Below are positions 29,759 to 38,496 of a stretch of 64,000 nt of DNA, piece by piece. This DNA is from an uncultured Kiritimatiellota bacterium. Lineage in GTDB: Bacteria > Verrucomicrobiota > Kiritimatiellia > RFP12 > DVOR01. Both the position numbers and the translations under genes were made by a program. The stretch lies in the NCBI GenBank assembly GCA_944389945.1, contig CALXOF010000007.1, forward strand, positions 1 to 64,000, read 5' to 3'. Numbering within the stretch: position 1 is the stretch's first letter; each line of letters starts with the position of its first letter. The notes below the pieces were generated by a model. The model was given only the letters and a program-made list of their open reading frames with translations, did no database searches and had not been told where the DNA came from.

Positions 29759-30222
29759 GATGTCGCTCCTTTTCATATGTCGTTACTTTAGCATATTCCC
29801 CCAGACTCTGCCACTCTGCTTCCCCTACCCCTTTCCCTGCGTCCATAAGAACGCAGGGGCGGCGCCGTCGGCGCCGCCCCGGAGAACGGAGAACAGAGAA
29901 CGGAAGGACTGCCAGTATGAGGGAACCGCAGATTCCGCAGATTCTGAGCAGATTAAGGGCCGGCTACCGCCGGCAGGACTGCCAGAATGAGAATGGAAAC
30001 ACAAATCTCGCAGATTGTTGCAGATTTTGGCGTGCTGGCGCACGCATTTTAATTGGATAGTGACTTGTCCGTCGCGCGCGTACCGCGCGTTCCGTTCTCC
30101 GTTCCCTGTTCTCCGGGGCGCGCAAGCGCCCCTTGTGTCTTCGTGGGAAACCAGACACTACGCCAATCAGTCCCGGGGGCGTGATTTGGTATAATGGGGC
30201 GAACCTTTTGGAGGAACTGATT
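29759..30222. other. 0.46-kb intergenic repeat mosaic between divergent genes
   Basis: No gene seen. It holds an inverted module A with a long stem GGGGCGGCGCC-GTC-GGCGCCGCCCC (29856-29880), an inverted module B (29925-29990), hairpin GCGTGC-TGGC-GCACGC (about 30032-30047), a second module A with GGGGCGC-GCAA-GCGCCCC (30115-30132), the module-E tail TGTCTTCGTGGGAAAC and the promoter of the next operon. Confidence 0.65.
30187..30195 (+). promoter_or_regulatory. extended -10 promoter TGGTATAAT
   Basis: Perfect -10 TATAAT with TG extension, 28 bp before the DJ-1/PfpI start; no clear -35. It likely drives the DJ-1/rpoN/dehydrogenase/recO operon. Confidence 0.65.
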
Positions 30223-30777
30223 ATGGCTTTGGTCATGATGTTGGCGAATGGCTTCGAGGAAATCGAGGCGCTGGGTACGCTGGATTTGTTGCGGCGGGCG
30301 GGCGTGGAGGTCACGACCTGCACGCTGAACACCACGCCGTTGACGCTGGGCGCGCACGGCATCGCGGTGGAGGCGGAACTCTGCTTGACGGAGCTGGACA
30401 GCACGCAGTTCGACGGCGTGATTCTGCCGGGCGGAATGGGCGGTTCGCAAGCCTTGGCCGCGACGCAGGGTGTTCTGGAGCTCATCAAGGAGTATGACGC
30501 CGCGGGCAAGTTGGTCTGCGCCATCTGCGCGGCGCCGGCACTGGTCCTGACGGCGGCGGGTATTCTGCCCGGACGCCCGGCGACGTGCTACCCCGCTCCG
30601 GACTTCACGGCGGCGTTGGGCGCTGAGTACCGCCGCGAGAAGGCGGTCGTCTCGGGGAACCTCATCACAGCGGAGGGGCCCGGGCGGTTCAAGGACTTCG
30701 CGCGCGCCATCATCGTCAAGGTGAAGGGCGAAGAGGCCGCCCGGCAGACCTTCGCCGACGCCTTGCTGGAGGATTGA
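30223..30777 (+). CDS. DJ-1/PfpI family protein (YajL/ThiJ-like)
   Basis: 184 residues. DJ-1-like fold with the nucleophile elbow Cys in AICAAPAL (residue 102) and the conserved Glu of GFEEIEA (about 15); PGGMGGS is the adjacent loop. The family includes glyoxalase III, protein deglycases and chaperones, usually protecting from reactive carbonyls or oxidative stress; the exact activity is open. The start at 30223 follows GGAGG with 8-nt spacing. It is first in an operon; its stop overlaps the putative start of rpoN. Confidence 0.85.
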   Translation: MALVMMLANGFEEIEALGTLDLLRRAGVEVTTCTLNTTPLTLGAHGIAVEAELCLTELDSTQFDGVILPGGMGGSQALAATQGVLELIKEYDAAGKLVCAICAAPALVLTAAGILPGRPATCYPAPDFTAALGAEYRREKAVVSGNLITAEGPGRFKDFARAIIVKVKGEEAARQTFADALLED

Positions 30778-32270
30778 CCTTCCCCGTGCCCGGGCTCGTT
30801 CAAAGCCTAGGAGCGGCGCAACAACAGCGCCAAACGCAGGAGACAACGCTCTCGCTGCAGGCGCGGCAACGTCTGCGTCTCTTGCCGTTGCCCCTGCCGG
30901 AGTTGCGCGCGGAGTTGCGCCGCGAAGCCGAGCAGAACCCCTTTCTGGAATACGCGGACCCGCTCCACAGTGCGGTGTCGCTCGATGGTCTGGCAGAGCG
31001 CGAGGCGGAGTCCGCGGACGAGTCCGAGAACCTGGATTACTTCAACGCCTCGCTCGAAGGGTTTGGCGACCAAGCCGACCCCGAGGTCCAAGCCGAGGCC
31101 GCGCGCCGTCACGATTGGTTGATTGAGACGCAAACCGAACCGGAGACGCTTTACCGTCATCTGGAGCGGCAGGTGCTCCGGCAAATGGAAGCGGGGCCGC
31201 GCCGGGACTTGGTGTTGCTGGTGTGCGACGCGCTCGACGCGGACGGTTATCTGCGCGAGGACACGCACACCCTGCTCGGCGACTGGTGGCAAGCCAATGA
31301 GGGCCGTCCGCCGGAGGCCTTCTCCGAGGCCGACGTGGAGGCGGCCATCAAGACCGTGCAGGGGCTTGACCCCGTGGGCGTAGGGGCGCGTTCATTGGCC
31401 GAATGCCTGGCGTTGCAGACCCGGGCCGACCCACGACACCTCCCCGACCGCGCGCTCTACCTACGCCTCTGCGACCGACTGGGCAGTCTGCTCACGACCT
31501 CCCGCGAGCGGTTGGCACGCGACCTGCGCTGCACGCCGGAGGAATTGACGGAGGCCCTGGCCTATCTGCGCACCCGCAATCCCTTTCCCGGACGCGCCTT
31601 CGCACCCAACGAGCCGCTCGAGAGCCCAGAGATTGTGGCTCTGCGGGAGCCCGACGGCCATTGGCGGGCGGTCTGCGACGAACGGCTCTTTCCCCTCTTC
31701 CGCGTGGACGAGGCCGCCATCGAGGCCGCCCGGGCGGCGGTGCGGACACGCGATGAGCGTGCCTGCGTCAGTACCCTGGCCGAACAGGCTCGCCTCGCAG
31801 CGGACGCCTATCACGAGCGCAACGATACCCTCCGCTTGGTGGCCCAGACGGTCTTCGACCGGCAGACGGCCTTTCTGGACAGCGGCGGCGACCCGGCCAC
31901 GCTCCGCCCCCTCTTGCAGAAGGAGGTCGCAGAGGCAATCGGTTACGACAAAAGCATCATCTCGCGGGTGGTGCGCGACAAGGCCGTGCGTGTGGCGACC
32001 TCGCGCAAGTTGCTCCCGCTGGCAGCCTTCTTCACCCACGCCGTGGCAAGCGAGGGCGCGGAGGCCGTCTCCGACCAACAGGCCAAGGGTGCGCTGAAGG
32101 CACTCGTTGCGGCCGAAGACCCCACCCACCCCCTTTCCGACCAAGCCCTCGCCGAGGCGCTCGCCAAGCAGGGCATCCCCATGGCGCGCCGCACCGTGGC
32201 GAAATATCGTGAACAACTGGGCATCGCCTCGACGCGCGAGCGGCGGCGGACGCCCCCACAAGGAGTGTGA
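30774..32270 (+). CDS. rpoN: RNA polymerase sigma-54 factor
   Basis: About 498 residues. A Q-rich N-terminal region I (LGAAQQQRQTQETTLSLQ) and ELRREAEQNPFLEYADP match the activator-interacting and core-binding start. The C-terminal helix-turn-helix is followed by the diagnostic RpoN box ARRTVAKYREQLGI. The start is uncertain: TTG 30774 overlaps the stop of the previous gene, while GTG 30786 is a little far from GGAGG. No sigma-54 activator lies in this window. Its presence implies -24/-12 promoters elsewhere. It is followed 2 nt later by a dehydrogenase gene. Confidence 0.92.
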   Translation: MTFPVPGLVQSLGAAQQQRQTQETTLSLQARQRLRLLPLPLPELRAELRREAEQNPFLEYADPLHSAVSLDGLAEREAESADESENLDYFNASLEGFGDQADPEVQAEAARRHDWLIETQTEPETLYRHLERQVLRQMEAGPRRDLVLLVCDALDADGYLREDTHTLLGDWWQANEGRPPEAFSEADVEAAIKTVQGLDPVGVGARSLAECLALQTRADPRHLPDRALYLRLCDRLGSLLTTSRERLARDLRCTPEELTEALAYLRTRNPFPGRAFAPNEPLESPEIVALREPDGHWRAVCDERLFPLFRVDEAAIEAARAAVRTRDERACVSTLAEQARLAADAYHERNDTLRLVAQTVFDRQTAFLDSGGDPATLRPLLQKEVAEAIGYDKSIISRVVRDKAVRVATSRKLLPLAAFFTHAVASEGAEAVSDQQAKGALKALVAAEDPTHPLSDQALAEALAKQGIPMARRTVAKYREQLGIASTRERRRTPPQGV

Positions 32271-32272
32271 AC

Positions 32273-33169
32273 ATGAAACCCATGCTGTTGATTTGGTTGA
32301 CCTACCGTGGCGTCTCCGACTTCATTGCCACGCGCGAGCAAGTCGCCCGTTGGGCGGAGCAAGTGCCGGAACTGGACGTCGTCTTCGCCGAGACGCAGGA
32401 GGAGTTCATCCGCAATCTCTCCAAGGCCACCTACGCGATGACTTTCACCTTCTCCGAGGCCTGGCTGCCGTTGACCTACCGCATGAAGTGGATGGCCACA
32501 CCCGCCGCCGGCCGCGAACTCCTCGGCGCGCGCATCCCCGACCGCATCCGCCTGACGCATGGGACCTTTCATGGCGAGCTAATGGCCGAGACCGCGGTGG
32601 GCATGCTCCTGGCCGTGCGGCGCGGTCTCCTGCCCGGGACTGGTCTCTGCGGCGCAGACGACGCCTGGCCCATCCATACGCCCGGGCGGCGCGCCATCGC
32701 CGGCAGCCGCGCAGTCGTGCTGGGTTACGGCCACATCGGCAAGGCCATCGGCGCGAAGCTCTCCGCCCTCGGCGTCCACGTCGACGGCGTGACCCACGCA
32801 AACCTCGCCGACCTCGACACGCTCCTCGCGCAGGCCGACGCCCTCTTCCTGGCCCTCCCCGCCAACCCCGACACCGACAACATCATCGACGCCCGCCGGC
32901 TGGCCCTCCTGCCGCGCCACGCCGTCCTCTGCAACCTGGGCCGCGGCAACGCGGTGGACGAGGCGGCCCTCTGCGCCGCGCTCGAGGCCGGTGCCCTTCA
33001 CGCCGCCTTCCTCGATGTCTTCAAGGAAGAGCCCTACCCCGAGAACGGCCCCCTGCGCCGCGCGCCGCGTTGCTTCCTCCTGCCGCACGCCTCCGCCTTC
33101 GCCCCGGACTACCTCGACCGCGCCTTCGCCGAATGGCTGACGACTTACCGCCGTGACTTCGCCCAGTGA
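32273..33169 (+). CDS. D-isomer-specific 2-hydroxyacid dehydrogenase family protein
   Basis: 298 residues. The Rossmann NAD-binding loop VLGYGHIGKAIG (about 148-159) and the catalytic set Arg (NLGRGNAVDE), Glu (FKEEPYPENG) and His (LLPHASAF) identify the family. The substrate-binding N-terminus (TFTFSEAWLPLTYRMKWMATPAAG) resembles GhrA/PhnD-like members that act on glyoxylate or hydroxypyruvate; the substrate is not determined. AAGGAG lies 7 nt before ATG 32273. It is between rpoN and recO, overlapping recO by 17 nt. Confidence 0.82.
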   Translation: MKPMLLIWLTYRGVSDFIATREQVARWAEQVPELDVVFAETQEEFIRNLSKATYAMTFTFSEAWLPLTYRMKWMATPAAGRELLGARIPDRIRLTHGTFHGELMAETAVGMLLAVRRGLLPGTGLCGADDAWPIHTPGRRAIAGSRAVVLGYGHIGKAIGAKLSALGVHVDGVTHANLADLDTLLAQADALFLALPANPDTDNIIDARRLALLPRHAVLCNLGRGNAVDEAALCAALEAGALHAAFLDVFKEEPYPENGPLRRAPRCFLLPHASAFAPDYLDRAFAEWLTTYRRDFAQ

Positions 33170-33980
33170 GAACGCCCCCCAGGCCTCGCCCCTGCTGAAG
33201 AGCCTCGCCATCTGCCTCAACGTCCGCCCCTTCTCCAAGACGTCGCAGATGGTCACCTGGCTCACCCTCGACCACGGGCGCGTCACTACCCCCGTCAAGG
33301 GCGCCCAGCGTCCCAAGAGCGCCTTCATCGGCCGCTATGACGTGGGTTACACCTGCGAATTGGTCTTCTACGCCCGCGAACGTAACGGCGTCCACCACAT
33401 CCGCGAGTGTACGCCCATCCTGCTACGCGAGGGGCTCCGCGCCTCTTGGCGTGCCGCCGAAGCCGCCGCCTACGCCTGCGACCTCACGCTGCGCACGGCC
33501 CAGCCCGGCATGGCCAACCCGGGCCTCTTCCGTATTCTCGGCAACCTGCTCGACACGCTCCCCGCCTGTGCCCCGCACGAGGCCACGCTCGCCCTGCTCT
33601 GGTTTGAATCGAACCTCCTCCGGTCTGTCGGCCTCGGCCCCGACTTCTCCCCCTGCCCACGGTGTGCCCCCACCCCCCGCGGCCTCTTCTCCGTGGAGGA
33701 GGGTCGCTTTGTCTGCGAGCACCGTCCTTCCCGGTTACGCACGCCCCCCACCCTCACGTTGCACGACGACATCCCGGCCCTCTATCACCGTTTCTTGGCC
33801 CATCCTCTCACGGAGACTCTGGCCGAAGCCCGCGCCGCCGACCGCCGCGACGACCTGGGCCGACCCGAGCCCTTCCCCGGCGTCTTCGGCCTGCGCCGTT
33901 TCCTTGGCGTCTTCCTCGCCGCGCACCTCGACCTGCCCCCCGGCCCCCGCCGGACGACCCTGGACCTCCTCATTGGCTAA
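33153..33980 (+). CDS. recO: DNA repair protein RecO
   Basis: 275 residues. An N-terminal OB fold (LNVRPFSKTSQMVTWLTLDHGRV, VKGAQRPKS) is followed by a helical part and a zinc site (CPRCAP...FVCEH). It helps load RecA on SSB-coated single strands with RecR/RecF. It starts at GTG 33153 inside the end of the dehydrogenase gene, suggesting translational coupling. The stop is directly followed by hairpin GGGCGGC-GGA-GCCGCCC (33981-33997), which may end the operon. Confidence 0.88.
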   Translation: MTSPSENAPQASPLLKSLAICLNVRPFSKTSQMVTWLTLDHGRVTTPVKGAQRPKSAFIGRYDVGYTCELVFYARERNGVHHIRECTPILLREGLRASWRAAEAAAYACDLTLRTAQPGMANPGLFRILGNLLDTLPACAPHEATLALLWFESNLLRSVGLGPDFSPCPRCAPTPRGLFSVEEGRFVCEHRPSRLRTPPTLTLHDDIPALYHRFLAHPLTETLAEARAADRRDDLGRPEPFPGVFGLRRFLGVFLAAHLDLPPGPRRTTLDLLIG

Positions 33981-34398
33981 GGGCGGCGGAGCCGCCCTGG
34001 AGAACGGAGCGTGCAGGCCCGGAGGGCCAAACCTTCCACGGCCACGGAGAACAGAGCGTGCAGCGGCGAAGCCGCAAACCTTCCACGGCTACAGAACGCG
34101 CGACAAGCGCGCGACGGGTGAAGTTCCGAGAAAATCGACAAACCTCCTTTTTCCGCGAAGACGCCAATACGCGCGAAGCCAGATGGCTAACGCCGGTCGC
34201 TTTGCGGGCTAGATGCCCGCTGATCGCACCCTCCCACCCATCGTCTTCGCGCTTAGACCGTCCTTTAAGCGTCTTTAGCACAGGAAAGTGGGGCACGGAA
34301 GGGCGCACGGACGTGCGCCCGGCGTTAGTACCTCACCTTTCCTGCAAGACTTGCGTCTTTGCGGTTTATTTCTTTTTCAAGCATTACGGGCTAAGACC
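33981..34398. other. 0.42-kb intergenic repeat mosaic
   Basis: No gene seen. It starts with hairpin GGGCGGC-GGA-GCCGCCC and a GGAGAACGG tract (inverted module A). AAACCTTCCACGGC appears twice (34028, 34078), then CGCGAAGACGCC and CGGGCTAGATGCCCGCTGATCGC shared with 4858-4970, and a stretch (34280-34370) that is the inverted counterpart of 41991-42060 (GCGCAAATCTTGCAGGAAAG-like). Confidence 0.65.
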
Positions 34399-35322
34399 TC
34401 AGCGCTCTTCCTTGACGAAGTAGGCCGGGCGGCGTTTGGCTTCGGTGTAGGTCTTGGCCAGATAGGCCCCAAAGACCCCGATGAAGAAGAGTTGCACCCC
34501 GCCCAAAAAGGTAATGACGCAGACCAACGACGGCCATCCGCCCACCGGGTCCCCAATCATCAATGCCCGCACAAAGACAAAGAGGAGGGCCACAAAGGAG
34601 AGCCCACAGAAGAGCACTCCCAGGAGCGAGGCCAACATCAGCGGCGCCACCGAAAAGGCCATGATGCCATCCAGACTATACCGAAAGAGACGCCAGAACG
34701 ACCACTTGGTCTCCCCGACCTTCCGCCATTCGTTCGGGAAGGCAATCCACTTCGTGTCAAACCCCACCCACTGGTAAATGCCCTTTGTAAAACGGTTGGA
34801 CTCCGGCATCGCCAAGATGGCCTCCACCACTTGGCGCGTCATCATCCGATAGTCCCGCGCGCCATCCACCAGATCCACTTCCGAGAAATGCCGCATCAAC
34901 CAATAGAAGCGTCGCGCAAACCACGACCGCACCGGCGGCTCTCCCTCACGCGTCGAGCGCCGCGTGGCCACGCAGTCATATCCCTCTTCTTCGATTCCGC
35001 GCAACATCTCCGGCAACAACCGCGGCGGGTCCTGCAAATCCACGTCCATCGTCACCACAATGGCTCCACGCGCCTTCCGTAACCCCGCCAACAACGCGGA
35101 CTCTTTCCCAAAGCATCGCGAGAACGAGACATAATGAATCCGCCCATCCGTCTCCGCCAAACGGCGCAACACCTCTAGCGTCCCATCCGTCGAGCCATCG
35201 TTCACAAAAACGAACTCCACCCCCGCAATTCCCGTCTCATCGACCGCACGGACAAACGTCTCCACACACGCCTCCTCATTGAGGCAGGGCACCACAATCG
35301 ACAGTTTCGGTTCAGTCGTCAT
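34399..35322 (-). CDS. family 2 glycosyltransferase with two C-terminal membrane helices (polyprenyl-phosphate type)
   Basis: 307 residues. GT-A catalytic domain with LSIVVPCLNEE, FVNDGSTDGT and the metal motif DVDLQDPP; later RMMTRQVV and the membrane helices at about 225-252 and 262-290. This layout is that of DPM1/GtrB/ArnC-like enzymes that load a sugar onto undecaprenyl phosphate at the inner membrane. The sugar is unknown. An extended -10 promoter lies 30 bp upstream. It is monocistronic and divergent from ddl. Confidence 0.88.
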   Translation of the reverse strand: MTTEPKLSIVVPCLNEEACVETFVRAVDETGIAGVEFVFVNDGSTDGTLEVLRRLAETDGRIHYVSFSRCFGKESALLAGLRKARGAIVVTMDVDLQDPPRLLPEMLRGIEEEGYDCVATRRSTREGEPPVRSWFARRFYWLMRHFSEVDLVDGARDYRMMTRQVVEAILAMPESNRFTKGIYQWVGFDTKWIAFPNEWRKVGETKWSFWRLFRYSLDGIMAFSVAPLMLASLLGVLFCGLSFVALLFVFVRALMIGDPVGGWPSLVCVITFLGGVQLFFIGVFGAYLAKTYTEAKRRPAYFVKEER

Positions 35323-35352
35323 CCCTCGTCACCTTTCTCTATTTACACTTTC

Positions 35353-35361
35353 AGTATACCA
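35353..35361 (-). promoter_or_regulatory. extended -10 promoter TGGTATACT
   Basis: Minus-strand TTTGGTATACT, 31 bp upstream of the glycosyltransferase start; no clear -35. Confidence 0.6.
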
Positions 35362-35430
35362 AACCCTCCGCCTCTGGGGACCATCAATTATGTCTGGGAA
35401 AATTGAGTGGGGGAAGGAAGGAGGGGAATG

Positions 35431-35439
35431 TGGTAGAAT
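35431..35439 (+). promoter_or_regulatory. extended -10 promoter TGGTAGAAT of the ddl-ftsQAZ operon
   Basis: TGTGGTAGAAT, 25 bp before the ddl ATG; no clear -35. Confidence 0.55.
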
Positions 35440-35464
35440 ATCTAGGTTTTACGAGGATTTCCAG

Positions 35465-36361
35465 ATGAAGAAGCGGATAGCAGTGGTGATGGGCGGCACG
35501 AGCCATGAGGCAGAGGTGTCGCTACGGTCGGGCGCGGCAGTGGCCGAGGCCTTGCGCACGGCCGGGTATGAGGTCGTGGAGGCTCGGCTGACGAAGGATT
35601 CCCTCGAAGAGATGCCGCACGACGTGGACGCGGTCTTCATCGCGTTGCACGGAGGCTACGGCGAAGGCGGCGGCATTCAGACCGATTTGGACGCGGTGGG
35701 CCTGCCTTACACGGGCCCCGGAGCGACGGCGAGTCGCCTGTGCATGGACAAGCCGGCGGCAAAGGCCGCCTTCCGAAAGGCCGGCGTGCCGACACCGGAG
35801 GGCGCGGTGGTAACGGCCGCGGCGGCGGACTTTCCCCCGCCCTTCCCCCTGCCGGTGGTGGTGAAACCGCCGCGCGACGGTTCCAGCGTGGGCCTTTCCA
35901 AGGTGACGGATGCGGCGCAGTGGCCCGAAGCCGTACGTCTGGCCGCGGCGCAGGATGCGCAAGGCGAGGCACTGGTGGAGCGTTTTGTGGCGGGCCGCGA
36001 ATGGGCCGTTGGGGTGATTGGCGACGAAGCGTTGCCGGTGTTGGAAATCGTGGCGCCGAACGGGTGGTACGACTACCACGCGAAGTATGCGCCCGGGGTC
36101 TCGAAACACCTCTATCCGCCGGAAGACGAGACGACGCGCGAGGCACAGCGTTTGGCCGTTTTGGCGGCGAAAGCGACGGGATGCCGCGGGGCGGTGCGCG
36201 TGGATTTCCGCCTGTCGCCCGAAGGTAAGCTCTACGTGCTGGAGGTGAACACCTCGCCGGGATGCACGGAGACGAGCCTGTTGCCGGACGCCGCGGCGCG
36301 GGCGGGGATTCCCTTCCCCGCGCTCTGTGCACGGTTGGTGGAGGCGGCCCAGCATGGCTAA
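35465..36361 (+). CDS. ddl: D-alanine--D-alanine ligase
   Basis: 298-residue ATP-grasp ligase making the D-Ala-D-Ala dipeptide of peptidoglycan. Visible: VVMGGTSHEAEVSLRSG, ALHGGYGEGGGIQ, GLPYTGPGATAS, VVKPPRDGSSVG, EWAVGVIG and the metal/ATP motif EVNTSPGCTETSLLP. GAGG (35453-35456) sets ATG 35465. It is the first gene of a cell-wall/division operon and overlaps ftsQ by 8 nt, the classic dcw order ddl-ftsQ-ftsA-ftsZ. Confidence 0.94.
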   Translation: MKKRIAVVMGGTSHEAEVSLRSGAAVAEALRTAGYEVVEARLTKDSLEEMPHDVDAVFIALHGGYGEGGGIQTDLDAVGLPYTGPGATASRLCMDKPAAKAAFRKAGVPTPEGAVVTAAAADFPPPFPLPVVVKPPRDGSSVGLSKVTDAAQWPEAVRLAAAQDAQGEALVERFVAGREWAVGVIGDEALPVLEIVAPNGWYDYHAKYAPGVSKHLYPPEDETTREAQRLAVLAAKATGCRGAVRVDFRLSPEGKLYVLEVNTSPGCTETSLLPDAAARAGIPFPALCARLVEAAQHG

Positions 36362-37280
36362 GCGCACGAAAAAGACACCTCGAAAAAAGGAGTCCGTTTG
36401 GGCGCAGGCGTGGGCCTTCTGCGTGGCGGCGTGGACCTTCTGTGCGAAGACACTCCCGAGAGTGTTGCCCTTCTTGCCGATTATTGTCGTCCTAGCGGCG
36501 GCTCTTTACCTCTTCCACCTCACGAAGACCGAGTATCTCACAAAGACCGATAGCCAGAGCCCCGCAACGGAGTTCCTGGTGGCTCCCGGGGACATCGTCA
36601 TCACAGGGTGCGATTCGCCCGCGACGGAGCAGTTCGTGCGAGAGATTTACCTCGCCGGAATCTTCGGACTGACGAAACCGGTCAACGGTTACGAGCTGAT
36701 GCAGCAGCCCATCGTGGAGCAGTTGCGGCAGTCGCCCTACTTCAGCGATGCGAAGATGACCTATTACCCCAAGCAAGGCAAAGTGGAGCTACACGTGCAA
36801 GAACGCAAGCCCATCGCCAGCTTGCCCGGTGGACTTTACGTCAACATTAGTGGCGTGTGCTTTCGTCCGGTGGTGAGGGCCTCTACGCCTCTCCCCATCA
36901 TCTCCGGCTGGGACGGCATCGGCAATTATGACCCCGGGTCCCGATTGCCGGCGGGGTACCGTTGCATGCTACGGCTCATCGACGCGACGAAGGTCGGCGG
37001 CACCGTGCCCTTCCCCGCAATCGCGGCGGTCTCCCTCCGCCCCGGTGCCTATGATGTCGAAGACGGCGTGGAGGTGCGTCTGGAGGATGGCCGCGAAGTC
37101 ATCCTCGCCTGGAAGGGCATGGGCATGGATACAGACGCGACCCCCGAAGAGGCCCGCCGGGCCGAACGCGAGGCCATGCTGGCACGCCTGAACAAAGTCG
37201 CCAAGACGCTCGCCATGCCGGACCTCGTCGGCAAACGCCACATTAACGCGCTGACAGATTACATCACCGTCTCGGAGTGA
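36354..37280 (+). CDS. ftsQ: FtsQ-like cell division protein
   Basis: 308 residues. A basic cytoplasmic N-terminus is followed by one membrane helix (about 46-62, LPFLPIIVVLAAALYLF) and a periplasmic POTRA-like domain (about 80-165; GDIVITG...YFSDAKMTYYPKQGKVELHVQERKPIA) and a beta domain. The sequence is divergent; the call rests on topology, the POTRA pattern and its position between ddl and ftsA. GGAGG lies 9 nt before ATG 36354. It recruits later division proteins at mid-cell. Confidence 0.82.
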   Translation: MAKRTKKTPRKKESVWAQAWAFCVAAWTFCAKTLPRVLPFLPIIVVLAAALYLFHLTKTEYLTKTDSQSPATEFLVAPGDIVITGCDSPATEQFVREIYLAGIFGLTKPVNGYELMQQPIVEQLRQSPYFSDAKMTYYPKQGKVELHVQERKPIASLPGGLYVNISGVCFRPVVRASTPLPIISGWDGIGNYDPGSRLPAGYRCMLRLIDATKVGGTVPFPAIAAVSLRPGAYDVEDGVEVRLEDGREVILAWKGMGMDTDATPEEARRAEREAMLARLNKVAKTLAMPDLVGKRHINALTDYITVSE

Positions 37281-37297
37281 AGGGAAGCGACCACATC

Positions 37298-38491
37298 ATG
37301 AGCATGCTTTTGGGCGCATTGGACATTGGAACGCAGACCACCAGTCTCCTGGCGGGAGAGTACGATGGAGAGGGCTTGACCGTCATCGGGCGCACCTCGA
37401 CCGAAACACACGGCGTGCGCAAAGGCTTCATCCGCGACATCGACGCCGTTACCGCCGGCATCCGCAAGGTGCGCGACGACATGGACCGTCGGTTCGGCAT
37501 CGATCTGGCCGAGGTCACGGCCGCCATCTCCTGCTTCGGACTCACGGCAGCCGTGCGCTCCGGGCAGACCCTCCTGATGCCCGGCCACGCCATCGACCAA
37601 GACAACGTCGATGCCGCCGAGGACAACGCGCAGTCCGTCGAGTCTGACGACTCCACCAACAAAATCCTCCAGCGCTTCCGGCAGAAATATGAGGTCAACG
37701 GCCAGCCCGTGGGCACGCCCTTGGGCATGACGGGCTCCGAGCTGGTGGCGAACGTCCTCGAAATCTCCGTCCCGCGCACGGCGCTTGACGCGCTAACCTC
37801 CGCCGTCCATCACGCCGGTCTGCGGCTGGTGGAGCCCGCCTTCTCCGGGTTCGCGGCCTCCGAGGCGGTGCTGGACGCCAAGGCGCGCAATGACGGCGCC
37901 CTGGTGCTGGACTTCGGCGATGGCACCATCGACTACATCGCCATCTGCAACAACGTCGTGGCGGCGGCCGGAAATCTGGCCGTGGGCGGCTCGCACCTCA
38001 CCAACGATCTCGCGCTGGCCTTCCAAATCTCCCAGGCCCAGGCCGAGGAGGTCAAGCTTGCCCGCGGTGCCGCGCAAATCCAGTCCGACCTCGCCAATGA
38101 CCGTTACGCCCTGCGCACCACCTTCGCCACAACCGAACGGTCCCTTTCGATTCACGCCATCCAAACCATCATCACCGAGCGTATCGACGAGACCTTCCAC
38201 ATCCTGGCCGAACAGTTGCGCGACGTGCTCCCCCACATCCGCGGGGCTATCTACCTCACCGGCGGCACGGCGGCCCTGCCCCTCATCACCGAGCAAGCCA
38301 GCGACATCTTTGGCCTGCCCTGCGTCCTCGGCATCTCCTGCAATAACGTCAAGCTGCCGCCGGACATGATGGACGAACCCTACCGCCACGCCACCGCCGT
38401 TGGCCTGCTCAACTGGCGATACCGCACCCTCTCCCAGGAAGACCGCGCACCCTCCCTCTTCTCCCGCATCCGCGCCTTCCTCAAAGGTTGA
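37298..38491 (+). CDS. ftsA: cell division protein FtsA
   Basis: About 397 residues, actin-like fold. The phosphate-1 motif LGALDIGTQTTSLL and phosphate-2 motif LVLDFGDGTIDYIAI are clear, as are VRKGFIRDID (SHS2/1C entry) and YLTGGTAALPL (adenosine motif). The C-terminal FSRIRAFLKG could form the short amphipathic membrane-targeting helix. The start is uncertain among GTG 37277, ATG 37298 and ATG 37304. It lies 5 nt before the ftsZ-like gene and tethers FtsZ to the membrane. Confidence 0.9.
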   Translation: MSMLLGALDIGTQTTSLLAGEYDGEGLTVIGRTSTETHGVRKGFIRDIDAVTAGIRKVRDDMDRRFGIDLAEVTAAISCFGLTAAVRSGQTLLMPGHAIDQDNVDAAEDNAQSVESDDSTNKILQRFRQKYEVNGQPVGTPLGMTGSELVANVLEISVPRTALDALTSAVHHAGLRLVEPAFSGFAASEAVLDAKARNDGALVLDFGDGTIDYIAICNNVVAAAGNLAVGGSHLTNDLALAFQISQAQAEEVKLARGAAQIQSDLANDRYALRTTFATTERSLSIHAIQTIITERIDETFHILAEQLRDVLPHIRGAIYLTGGTAALPLITEQASDIFGLPCVLGISCNNVKLPPDMMDEPYRHATAVGLLNWRYRTLSQEDRAPSLFSRIRAFLKG

Positions 38492-38496
38492 GACCC

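Noticed and set aside
25898-29791. Nearly 1300-codon plus-strand frame opposite the beta-galactosidase
   Set aside because: Shadow of the GH2 gene, whose domains and catalytic residues are clear on the minus strand.
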